Shown here: piece after piece, positions 24,501 to 35,576 of the stretch
Position numbering within the stretch: the stretch's first letter is position 1
Layout of the letters: each line of letters opens with the position of its first letter
NCBI GenBank assembly: GCA_037833965.1
Contig: AP031351.1
Location: 12,970,501 to 13,034,500, forward strand
Direction: 5' to 3'
DNA length: 64,000 nucleotides
Origin: Marchantia polymorpha subsp. ruderalis
Taxonomy: Eukaryota; Streptophyta; Marchantiopsida; Marchantiales; Marchantiaceae
The notes under the pieces: generated by a model
What the model saw: the letters and a program-made list of their open reading frames with translations, nothing else
Database searches by the model: none
What the model was told of the DNA's origin: nothing
Made by a program: the position numbers and the translations under genes

Positions 24501-26330
24501 GCTTCTAGGTACCTCCGGCGCTGCGATAATTTGCTGCATGTGAGGTCCTTCCTCGTAAGCTGGGGACGTTGGCAATGAAAGACCACTGAGATCTTCTCTA
24601 GTGGAGCCGAAAATCAACTCCCCAGAGCGCTCGGCAGTGAGAAGTTTGCCATCAGCTCTCGGCGAGCATGGGCTGTCGTTACCGTCGAAATTACTGCGAT
24701 TATCGAGTTCCTCAGACTCCCTATCTGTGAGACCCGATCTATCGTTAAGTGGACTTTCCGCAAGAACTATAGCTCGACGGTTGATACTGCTGGAAACCTT
24801 ATCAGAGCTCTTCACGGTTTTCCTCTTCGAGCTCTCCGGAAAGCCACATGCTAAGCTCCTGCCAGCAATGTCCAGAAACCTTCTTCCTTTGTACTTGTGC
24901 ATTCTTGTCCAGTACCAAGGGATGCCACAGCCGTTTCGTGGCAGCTCCGAAACCTCCAATTCACCCTCCATACCGAATACTGAGTTATTGTCCGGGGTCA
25001 TGTTGGGGCGCAAATTCGATCTACGACCTCTCAATCTTCCCTGCGTGTTGCCTGTAACTCTCAAATTAAGCCCTTCTCGGTGTCGCGGTCCATCTCTCGA
25101 GCTGGCACCTTTGGATTTCCTCCTTCCGCCCCTCGAGTTGCGATCTGAAGTCGTCATCGAGTCTCTGTACAGGAGCGGAGATTGCGCATGGGAACTCATG
25201 TGAGACGAAGAGAGCGGCTTGAGCCCATGTCTGAGACTAATCTCATCTTCGTCGCTGTCTCCATACTCGTCTCTCTCGCTGTCAGGGCCTCCCAAGTCCA
25301 ATCCCGATATGGCTTGCTCGTGCGAGGAGTGTGCCTTATTGGAGAAAACGGGAGATGAGAGCTGAGAGCCCTGATGTCTCAACTGACTGGCGGCAGTCTC
25401 AGATATGACTCTCCTGGCGATTTCGGCTCGCCGTTCCGTTTCGTCCCAACCGCTGTCGGGCCGCCGAATGGATCCTCTCTGAAGCCTGTCATCTTCCACC
25501 ACATCCCGTTCTAGCGAGCGCACATGGCCATCGACTACCCTCTCCCCGAGGACTGCGCCTTCGAATGGTGCGGATGCATCCTTCTCCGACTGCTGCAGGT
25601 CCGACGAGCCTCTAGATCGCCGTGCTTGGGGCTTGGACGGGTCTTCCTCTTCGGACCCTCCAGCAGTTCCAAACCGGGGGTAACTCCTGGACTTGCCTAG
25701 TCTTCGCCCCTTCTTTCCTTTACTACTGCTTTTGGTCTCGCTCCCCCGAAGCTCGCCGCTGCTCGTATTGGTGTTGAGGTACGTATCCCTCATTTCATTT
25801 TTCAGAACATGATTCTCCTTCTGATCAAACCCACCCTCCAGAGCTTCGTCCCCGAAACAGTCAGCAACCCAATGATGGGTTCCACCTCTGAGATCAACCT
25901 TCTCGCGTTTGCTAGGCTTGGGGGTGGAATCGCTTTCCTGCAAATGCAGCCTTCGAGCATCTCGCCTGTAATCGCTACCTGCCAATTTGGTTTCTCGACC
26001 CTCATCTTTCATCATAGAGCTAAAATCTCGAACTTTCCTGCTACCATGAGAAGCCGAGCTCCATGCAGGACTTGTCGACGGATCCCGAAGCGAGCGGGCT
26101 CTCCTCAGAATGGTCAGCTCCTTCATGAGCGGAAGCTCGGCTGAATTGCGAGCCTCCATCAGTATCCTGTGCCTCTGCACGTGGAGCAAATTTCTGAGAT
26201 GAATATTGTTGGTCAGGTGGACGTGGCTGCGAAGATGATGCTGCGTTTGGTGTCGATGATGATAATGGACCTCTCGATTGTCTGGCGTACGGGCTGTTGA
26301 GCTGGATGCATCCCCGGAGTCTTCGTTCAT
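21511..26330 (-). CDS. STICHEL-like protein (DnaX / DNA polymerase III gamma-tau-like AAA domain), four coding exons
   Basis: This is a plant protein of the STICHEL family, large proteins with a bacterial clamp-loader (gamma/tau)-like AAA domain. In Arabidopsis, STICHEL controls trichome branching. I read coding exons 26330-23805, 23526-23307, 23149-22541 and 22244-21511, all GT-AG and in phase, giving 1362 aa (Arabidopsis STICHEL is about 1200). The start is the first ATG after an in-frame stop two codons upstream, and the family N-terminal motif LMKELTILRRARSLRDP follows at ~68. Residues ~90-600 are long, polar and Ser/Arg-rich, with basic KKGRRLGKSRSYPRFG-type stretches. The clamp-loader module starts near 620 (KYRPRSFSGLVGQ). 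It has Walker A GPRGTGKTS near 650, a zinc motif CGYCKEC, a Walker B region IIDGCHLL near 730, and the sensor/arginine-finger segment NAMSRCQKFLF. The C-terminal family region (VGLVSDDKL, LSEAEKQLRTSSDQPTWL, FRHPEHKARAERSRS) is intact. It is probably regulatory and cytoskeleton- or membrane-associated, not replicative. Confidence 0.93.
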
Positions 26331-27600
26331 TGATTAAAAATCCCAATATCGTCCCAGCAGATAATTTGATCAGACATCGAATACAAACTGGTGGCAATGG
26401 TGGCGTTGAGGTATATTACGGGTGGTACGAGAAGAGAACTCACTGTCGGTTGGGAGCAAAACAACTCTTTTCCTCGTGCAAGAAGGAAGACTGACAATTC
26501 CAGCCTGCTCGAGTGTCAACTCCAACTCCCACTCAAACCCAAACCCAGGCGCGTTCGCCATCGCCCGCCCGGAGGAAACGCCCGTCGCGAGAAGAGCTGA
26601 GGCAACACCCTCCTCTTCCTCCTCGCACATCCCCGGGGTAGACAGGTTGACTCGCGATGTTGTGACCTACTCACAGGCAGTCAGTCCAAGTCCTTTCCTT
26701 GCTCGCCACGTTCTTCATTTTCAAGCCATGAAGACAACAACCAACTCCGCCTGAGTGACAGTCTGCAGCCGGATTTGTCTCAACACTGCTTACAATGACA
26801 ATGTGATGCACACAACCGTCTTCGACTCCGTACATGTCCACCATTCGTCTTCCAGACTCTCAGCTCCTCTTTCTTGAGCTCCAGTCCCACTACATTACTA
26901 TCAGTCCAGATCCAGACGTGCAGTGACATCGAGCCCCGCTAACAGTAACCAAACATGCACGATACGGATTTTGCTCTCAAGACGACCACAACTGCTACAT
27001 CATGCGAGCACTCACCAACTCACTCTCACGCGCCCTCGGACAACCTGATAGCGCCTCTCTCTTCTCCTCCCTTCGACCGCGAATTCAAGACAGTCGTTAG
27101 TAGGGCGAGCATTCGAATCGGTCGGGCCCAGCACCAAACCTCACGTCACCCCTCCTTTATCTCCCAATTTCTTTCGCGATGACGACAACTATCAGCAGGT
27201 ACCACTTCCTTTCCTTGCCAGTACTTTCTGACTCTGACCCCGTGAGCAATATCCTCTTCACAGTTCGTGCGAATTGAGTCCGGTCGGGTCTTGTCGAGTC
27301 GAGTCGAGAGGAGTCACTGCCACTCTCTCTTTCACTCAAACCTGCTTGGCCCTCCTCTCCTCTCCTCTCGTCTCCTCCGTACTAATCCCAGCAGGAGGCG
27401 AGGCAGTGCAGTGCAGTACTCTCTCACACACTCTCACTCTCTCTCTCCCTCTCTCTATCTCTCGCTCAGAAACGATGCTCTCGTCGATGGAGGTGGGGGA
27501 TTACTAGCGACCAACCGGGTACATTATCGGGATACGAACACCTTGCGCCACTTTTATCATCAGCTCGGTCAGTGCTACAAGTAGATACTAGACTGTGAGA
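26331..27600 (-). promoter_or_regulatory. 5' leader and upstream region of the STICHEL-like gene
   Basis: The DNA upstream of the start codon is GC-richer than the flanking blocks. On the sense (minus) strand it carries a GA-rich tract at 27419-27470 about 1.1 kb upstream. Short ORFs here have no recognisable domain. A leader intron is possible but I cannot place it. The arrangement resembles the importin alpha leader. Confidence 0.4.
27419..27470 (-). repeat. GA-rich microsatellite upstream of the STICHEL-like gene
   Basis: On the plus strand it reads as interrupted TC/CTCTC repeats, so it is GAGA on the sense strand of the downstream gene. It may serve as a GAGA-type promoter or leader element. 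That role is inferred from position. Confidence 0.75.
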
Positions 27601-30180
27601 CGAGAGACAGACGAAGACAAGACAAAGAGAAGTTACAGAACAACGAAGACAATAATCTCTTTCTCTTGGCACCTTTGGATCCTTTGGCTCCTTGTCCTTG
27701 TGTTTGTCGTGGTCTCGCTCGTAGGACCAGCCCAGTGTACAGCACAGTAGAAGGATACATGGCACTAAACTACTAAACTACTAAACTACTGCGACAGTCG
27801 GGCCAGGGGGAGGACCCACTGCGGCCCCCAGGGCCCCTCGCGTCGCTTGGCTCCAATCCACGCACGAGCTCTTTTCCACCTTAAACTCAGAGTGCCTTAT
27901 CTTAGTCTCCTGTTCCCCCGTCTGCAACACTTGGTCGGTCCCTGCGAAGGTGCGACCGATTCCGATTCCGGCACATAACCGCATTTCAACAACTGTTGTC
28001 GGTATTTACTCTCATGATCGAGCCTTTACGTCAGGAGTTTTAACTCGGACAGCAGTAACCGCATGTGGTGTTACCGGTAGTGGCCCGTTGTGGGACGAGT
28101 CGCAACGTGACGGCACGCGTGATTGCGCTTGAGGAGGGAGTACTATTACTTACTCGAAACTGGCCGTTGGCAGGAGGATGATTAAGGGGCCGACGAGTTT
28201 ATAGCTGTCTTCCCCCAGAATGGATGCTTCCTTTATTGTGCACATTAACATGTCTTAAGGTCGACGGGATCTTAATTTAGGGAGTGACGTTCTATAATAA
28301 GTTTCCCGTGGCTTGTTTTAAATGGTGATCTCGGCTGATGATGAAGCAAGCAGTTCGAGGGACGACGGAGGCGCGGAATCTGACAAACGGCACCACCTTT
28401 TCACGTGAATATGCGGAGTTTGGAGGTGCTATCAACACAATCCGGTGAGACCACTAGAAATGTGGAGAGGAGCTGACATGACAAATGGCCATCTGAGACC
28501 GAGAGATGGAGAAGATCAGTTACGGAAAACCATCAGTACCCGTCCCTTGATAATGATTCAACATTGATACCTGAAATCATTCACTCTAAGACCAGCGAAC
28601 CAGACCTAATCATTGTCTTCGCAGTAGAAATAAAGCATAGGCCTAGGGCCAAACCAGATGTTATCCTCCTCATTAATGGCCAGTGTCGTTTTACCAGAAT
28701 CTTGCTCCATCCACAGTTCATCCATCCACTTCTCTCTGATGTCTGCCTGTCATTCAACTCGTCCCAATCCTCATGATACAGTCAGTGCATGGTGCCTCTA
28801 GCATCCTTCCATCCATCCCATCTCCGTCTCCGTTCTCGAACCCCGAATCTCCATCGGTTCGAAAGATCGGAAACTCGAACCAATATGGGGTCGTGAAGCA
28901 GCGATCGCAGAGATCTAACCCCGGTCCCAAACCGGGAAGCTCTGGACACGACATGTAGGAAACACACGATGAGTCAGTCCGCATTCCGTTAGAAGGAAGG
29001 GGGGACAAGGGACAAAGAGACACTCATTTCGTTGCGACGGGTCATGGGAAGTTGCGTTGCCTTGCGTTCACGTCAATCATCGAGACAACTAAAGCCACTC
29101 GAAAGCAACAATCGAGCACGCGCTTCGCGTCAAAAGAAGAACGCAAGCATCGATTCTTCCAACACTTCTCTAGAAAGATTAGATGGGATGAGATGACCTG
29201 GGCTGGTCTTCGTCTACAGAGCATAAGCATAGGTCGGAGATGCATGTCTCGTTCTTTGACTTGCTAAACATCATGAACATATCATCCACCTGCTCCCTCC
29301 AGTGTCTCACGTAGACGTGGAGTTCGCTCTCACCAAATCCAGATCCCCAACATTCCTTCCAAACTAACATCCTCATGGATCTCACTGGACCAGGAACAGT
29401 ACGAACTTCAAGCGCAGCATAATCCCCTCCATTCGAACAGGCCGAAACGACAACTTGAAGGCACAAATGATATTCACTTAGGGCTTCACTTCTCAAACAC
29501 CAATCCATGCCGCAAGAACACGGCAGATCTGAGGTCGGTCTAGCTATGAAGGCTGGAACATACCATACCATACCGGATTTCGTCCGCTTCGTGCCTTTTC
29601 CTCTTTGTTAAAGTCGTCGGGCGACCTGCGAAGATGCTCGATCGCTTTCGCCGTCCAGCACCATCTGCCCCCTCGTGCAATCCTCGGCTCATTCATTTCT
29701 TGACCGAGTTTTTGAATCGAGTTGTGCATATTACGTCGACCGGAGACGGAGACGGGTGCGGCAAGAAAGAAGCGGCCGGCCTGTCCAATTTCTGCCGCCT
29801 TCCTTGCCTAAGGAACCTCCTACATTTCGCATTCAATGGGGCTTATTAAAAGTTTTGGTTTGAATTCAAATCTGACCAGCGGGGGTTCGGCTTGGGGCTA
29901 CGGTGAACCCACCAAATGATCTGGAGTTGCGAAAAACCCTATAAATACACGCAATTATGGACGCATAGATCCCAGGCCCCTGCTTTGCTTTATTTCTCGT
30001 TCCCTGCCGAGCCGTGTCCAGCACTCTACTTGCTAGCTATTCGAAAGCCCATTGATAGTCGAACGCCGGTGGCGCCAATTATCTTCGGCCGATAATATTT
30101 CCTGGCTTCTATCTTTAGTTAGTGCTCCGCGCCTTTATGTACAAGGCCACAATGGGGTCGACTCGTATGATCCGACGAAT
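27600..30180. other. Intergenic DNA, no gene recognised
   Basis: Intermediate GC content. ORFs of 60-130 aa occur on both strands without domains. A small tandem repeat of CTAAACTA units lies at 27765-27790. Nothing else stands out. Confidence 0.45.
27765..27790. repeat. Short tandem repeat, CTAAACTA units
   Basis: Three copies of an 8-base unit in intergenic DNA. It resembles, but does not match, the plant telomere unit TTTAGGG, so I do not call it telomeric. Confidence 0.8.
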
Positions 30181-30884
30181 TTCAAGCTAGATTTTTTTCT
30201 TTTCGATTGTAGATGATGAATGTCTTTTTCAACCTCCTCCGTTCCCGAGATCTTTCAAGTACATCGTTGGGCATTCACAAAATGTTCTTCAACCTACTCT
30301 AAATCCCTTGTACCTATGTTGGACAATCAATAAATTTCTATCCTCCGGTGTCTGGGAATAGAAGAAGCGGACTGATAAAATAACTGGATAAACAAATATG
30401 ATTAACATTAGCTATTCATAAACTTGCAAGCACCCCAATCCCATGATTATATAAAGCTTTCTGTGGTCATGAGTAAAACTTTGAATGAGTTAATAAAAAT
30501 AATTATAAAATATATTTTTTTCCTGTCTAAGCATTTTCAAATACCTCACTTTAAATAAACCTGCCACTGTCCTGTGGCTTTATTCAATGCTAATGAAGTC
30601 AGAGCCTGTGACTTTTTTTGAGCAATCTAATTTTTTTTTAAGTAAATAAACTGTAGATAAAAAAATATATCATTTAATGCAATCGCAAATGTTTACAGGA
30701 TTCAATTCGGTATGATTTTTAATCTTATTACATTTCAATATTGATACAAAAAATCGAAAAACATGAATGAACCCAAAGCATAATTATTTATGGTATTTAT
30801 CTAAATATATCAAAAAAATGATTCAAAATACGAGTAATGTCTCAAGATAGTTCTCAAAGTCAAACCTGTAAAAATACGTCATTT

Positions 30885-30921
30885 CATGCTACTACAGACA
30901 TATTTGTCTCTTAGTAGCATG
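30885..30921. repeat. Small inverted repeat (hairpin)
   Basis: Arms catgctacta (30885-30894) and tagtagcatg (30912-30921) are perfectly complementary across a 17-base loop. Confidence 0.7.
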
Positions 30922-31079
30922 ACATGCAGGAAAAAATAGTGTCTTTTGTAAAATATTGATCAAAAAATTAAAAAAATCTTTATTTATGATGATATTTAAT
31001 TATTCAATATGAGAATTAAATTAAAATATTGGAAAAAAAACGTATAACAGAAATCAAAATCTGCATAATCAAATTCATG

Positions 31080-31470
31080 AACAGAAAATTGAAAAAAAAT
31101 GTATTATTCTCATATTGAGCCAATCAAATATCTGGAATTTTTCTAATAACAAAGTCAAGCTTGTAAAACAATTTAAAAAAATTGCTAGTAGAAATTTTTC
31201 AAGTTTTATTCAATCATGTTGAAGATTGTGTCATCAAAAAGCTGAACAAACAACATAGAAAATTAATTAGCACATGATGAAGAAACTTGTAAAGAAAATG
31301 TAATATTGTCATATTGAACCGATGAATTATCTTATTTTTGTTGATAATAAATTCAAGCTTGTAATATTTATTGAAAAATTGCTAGTAGAAATTAATCAGG
31401 TTTCATTAAATCATGTTGAATGTTATGTCATCAAAAAACTGAATAGACAACATAGAAAGACAATTATTGA
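31080..31470. repeat. Two-copy degenerate tandem repeat, about 199-bp unit
   Basis: Anchors recur with a constant offset: catattgagc at 31111 against catattgaac at 31309-31310, and caagcttgta at 31156 against 31354. The phrases attgctagtagaaat, atgttgaa, gtcatcaaaaa and caacatagaaa also recur in the same order. The copies have diverged. It may be a satellite seed or a transposon-internal duplication. Confidence 0.75.
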
Positions 31471-34400
31471 TGAAATGACATAGCCCAGATGTGAACTCCA
31501 AACCCTATGAATAATATCATTAAATACATGCTGAAATATTTCACTACAGGATGGAATCTTTGGGTTGTGTAAGAAATCAGATCAATTTGTAGTTTTTTAT
31601 ATTATAAAAGAGTATAGTATTTGAAGTTGATTATCAATGTTCGTCTTAAGATTCCAAGTTCATACTTATCAAATTACCAAATTATTAAATTTTATATTCT
31701 TCATGCTAATCTAGAAATTAAGATCACTTACTTCAAAATGAATATCTTTGAATAAATAAATAAGACTTGGATGTGTATGGGTATTTAATTCCAGTATCAC
31801 GGATAATCAAACCGTAGTAATCACCTAAGATTTAAGATCTGAGGAAAGTTGGAAAAATTGTCATCCAAATGAAATGAAAGATCCTACATTCCACTAATTT
31901 ATTTTTTTGAAATGATGGTACTTCCGATTATTGTTCTTCCACATGTTATCCGTTACTCCTTCAGTAATTGAACCTTCGGCTTCTCTTTTAAGTCTTCATT
32001 GCACAATCGGCCTTGAGTCTCTTTTGCTTAACTTTAAGCCCCATCCAAACCCAGCTTCCAACTTGTTCACCTCAATGATGTACATACTTAAATTTGTCAA
32101 GATAGAACAACAATATAATGCGCGTCAATCCAGCAATTTCAATCAATTATCTGAACTGTTCCCATTTATCTATACGACTAAAGTGAAATGTTCAATTAAA
32201 ACAATGAACTCAGAAACAGGTATGATTCTTTCATAACGTCAAGTGTGCGTGAAAAAGTGTTCTTTTTCGGAGTTTACAATGACGAAAATCGTCAAAGAAA
32301 ATCATTTACAACTTATGTTTTCAGGCGGTATCGTTTTAGGATCTCACGGTTGGTTCCTCCTTTACTCATGAACAATGTACTGTACAGGAACGACATATAT
32401 TACTGTTGAGTTATAGGCCCAGTTTGTCTATTGAAACTTTCATCATGTGCACGAAAAATATTTTTTTACAAAAAATTTCGAAAAAACAAAATAAAATATA
32501 GGACTGAAGGCTTAGATAAAATTATACTAAATATTTTTATAAACAATAAAATATAGTAATAAATCTCGCTTTGTCAGAGATTGATTCAAAGCAAGAAAAA
32601 TTTACGTGTTAGGTTCAAATAACTAATAAAAATACTGAATTGATATTTTTAACGGAACAAAGATACATTAAACTTTTGGTTGAGAGAACAAGAAAGAGTC
32701 ATCCTATTTTCTCTAACTGAGTACTTATTGGTGTAGCAATACTTTATTGCATGCTATTTATAACTACCAGTTCTAGCAGTTTGTTGAGTTTAAGGAATTG
32801 AAGAACCTGCTAGATGCTTTATTCCTGAACGCAATACCCGTCCCGCATAGTGATGGAATTGATGTTTCCTCTTCCCACGTATCAGTTCCCATACACATCG
32901 TATAATACAACGTATTATACAGAACGCATTGAGGATATTAGGGCTTGAAGGGAGTGGAGATTACCTTGCAAGAGCGACCATAATTCTGGCAGTCATATGA
33001 TTGATTAAGTCGGAGTGCAGGCGATCGGACAGAAGACTTTTGTCTTGGGACTTTGTCGAGACTGATGAGGCCCAAGGGTCCAGCGCCCTCGTTGTCACTC
33101 CCCTCTACGAGGTGCCCCTACGAGCAAATGATCACAACTGCGGCGAGCCACTTTTCTCTGCACTTTCATGCTCGGTGGCTCTTTTCTTCAGGCCTGGACA
33201 CTCACGACGCCGCTAGCGTTCAGGAGCCCAGAGATGTAGACGTTGGCACTATTGCGTGCTTTTGCCGGTGCTCGCGCGGCCCTTTTAACGATGACAAGTT
33301 GGAGCTCGGGAGGGGATTTTTATAACAAGCATCGATCCCGTTGGGGGACGCATAAATATAAAAGAATGATCAGGGCAACTGTGGAGCGGAATCCAAAGGG
33401 GGATGGCGGGCGGTACGAACTCGCGCTCTCACTCATGACTCGACCATCGGACGGACGGCCGGGCGGGCGGGCCGCCTGCCGTCATGCGATGGATGGTCCA
33501 AAGCAGCAGGGAGAGCGGAGGGCAGTCGCTCCGACGCAAGCACGCCAAAATTGATGGACAAAAGAAATATTAATATTAGTCACTCCAATTTCCACAGGAT
33601 TCACGGGATCATATCCGATTGCCTTATCGCAGAGTATCTGAAATCCTGTCCTGCGACGACGGAATCGAGATTAGCAATTGATTACAGCAAAAGCGACCAT
33701 GTGCCACCCTCTACCCCAAATTCTTGGAGCCCCAGGTCCCCTCCCGGTCACCGGGATCCGGGAGCCGTCGGCCGGCGTCATGTTGCAGGCGAGAAGATCG
33801 TACTGCAGCGCGGAGGCAGGACGACATACGGCACTCGGCTCCAGCGGCCGGGATTTCGATTTCAGTCATCGTTGTGCGGTGCGAACGGCGACGGAAATCA
33901 ATGCGCGAGCCCAGGGATCAGGGCTCCAGAGGAGCCACGTTTTCGAGTTTGCGGGCGGGCGGGCATTTCATGGGCCGCAAAGGTCAATGGGCCTCTCGCC
34001 CCTAATTAAGGTTGATTATGAGGCGCCTCGGGCAGCCGAGTGGTGATGATAGCAGAGGCCGCCTTGAACCCTTGAACGCGCGACTCCTTTTCCGGCCGGC
34101 GGTCTTGGATTCTGCCACCAGACCGACACGATCTCGAAGCACGGACGCCAGGCGGAGCCCCAACATTCGGTCGAGCCCTCGCAGCCTCGCCGTACCTTAT
34201 TCTAGTGCGGGTCAGCTCAGGTCGCGGCTGCTGCCCGATATACGGTCGTTGCCTTTTCCTTTTCGGTTCGTGCTTGTCCGTCCGGCCAAATCATACACCA
34301 CCTGTCATTAGTCCACCTGCCACCAGATTCCAGCATTCTGCCACACGATGCCAAACGGACGACTTCAGGTTGGCTCGCACGTCTACCGACCGTCGATCGG

Positions 34401-34972
34401 GGTCCGCCTGCCTGCGATGGCCTTCTCTTCTCTTGTGCAGCCGGTGACTCCGCTGCCGCTCTAGTCCAGTCAGGCCCCGGCGTAGAGCGGAGTCCAGTCG
34501 CCGTCAGTCCACTGACTCCGGTCCAGCCTACGGCGGGGTGGCCATACTGTATCGCTCAGGTCTCGCTGTGTTGGTCTACTGTCTACTCTCGGTTGCTCTC
34601 GAGGAATCCCGAGGCCTCCCACTTGAGTACCGGCGTCGCCCTTTCCTTGACCTGGGACCAACACTCGTCGAGACAGAAGTTGCCTCACGACTACAGTCTC
34701 GCAGCATTAACCAGGGTTAACCACGTCACGTAACCCAACAGCTAACTTCACAAACAAAAGTGCAAGTGTACAGAATACCGACAAAGTTGTGTGTGCACCT
34801 AGGGAATAACGGGCGAGTGTAACCTAACGGGGTATGAGAACCAGCCAAACAGAGGGGGAAAATAAATTGCATTTTTAGAGATCATGTTTGTTCCAGAGTA
34901 TTACTTACTGCTAGCAAGTTAAGTCCCATCCCTGTTGTCCTTGCAATGCCCTTGACGATAATCCTTAAGCCA

Positions 34973-34993
34973 GGGAGGGAGGGAGGGAGGGAG
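34973..34993 (+). repeat. (GGGA)n tract
   Basis: Five GGGA units in a row. G-runs spaced like this can form a G-quadruplex in principle. There is no gene nearby to suggest a role. Confidence 0.9.
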
Positions 34994-35537
34994 ATCAGAA
35001 CAGACTGGATCCGGCTGGTGCTGCTGTGCCTGGCGATGGATGTGTGCGGGGTGAGTGTTTCATTACCTTGGGATAATAGGAAATAGTACGAAAGCGGGTC
35101 GGTGGTGGGCGAGAGTTTGCTTAATCATTACCGATGGATGATTGATGTGTTTGGAGTTTAACAGTCCAGTCCAGTCCAGACCAGAGACTCGAGCGAATGG
35201 TGAAAGCATCCGTGCTCGACATCCAGCTGGCTGCATGAGTCTTGTGAATTGATATCACTGAAGTTCATCTGAGCACTTCATTATTAGCGTAGTGCGAGCA
35301 GACTTGCCCTCTTCACCAAAGACGAACTACGGGCGAACTATGAGCTTTCCTCTCCCTCCATCCGAGGCTAACAAAAAAAACTGTCCGTGCAGCTCATTTC
35401 TTCGCCATGTCTGGACGCCGGACATGATCGTTCTCGAGCATTGACGGGCGTGAATTGACGCGGTGCAGTTCCTTTGCTCACCACCTCAACGACATGGTGC
35501 ATGATCTGGGCGAGTCATGTCATGTCTCGACGACCTC

Positions 35538-35576
35538 CGGGAGGGCGGGAGGGAGGGAGGGAGGTGAGGGGGGAGG
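35538..35576 (+). repeat. Interrupted GGGA/GGAGG tract
   Basis: A run of GGGA units followed by GGTGAGGGGGGAGG. It has potential quadruplex-forming character, like the tract about 560 bases upstream. Confidence 0.85.

Larger units (their letters stand above)
30180..32900. other. AT-rich block, no gene seen
   Basis: A strongly AT-rich block with sharp edges on both sides. It contains a tandem duplication of about 199 bp (31080-31470) and a small hairpin (30885-30921). No protein domain is recognisable. A 101-aa ORF at 31931-32236 on the plus strand has no motif I know. Confidence 0.5.

Noticed and set aside
24601-25203. 200-aa plus-strand ORF
   Set aside because: It is antisense to the long first exon of the STICHEL-like gene, whose reading frame has clear family motifs.
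27765-27790. Possible interstitial telomere repeat
   Set aside because: The unit is CTAAACTA, not the plant telomere unit CCCTAAA, and there are only three copies.
28850-28900. Possible tRNA T-loop (cggttcgaaag)
   Set aside because: The surrounding sequence does not form D, anticodon or acceptor arms.
33243-34046. Overlapping plus-strand ORFs of 90-150 aa
   Set aside because: They lie in GC-rich DNA where stop codons are rare. Three frames are open at once and none has a domain or splice logic.
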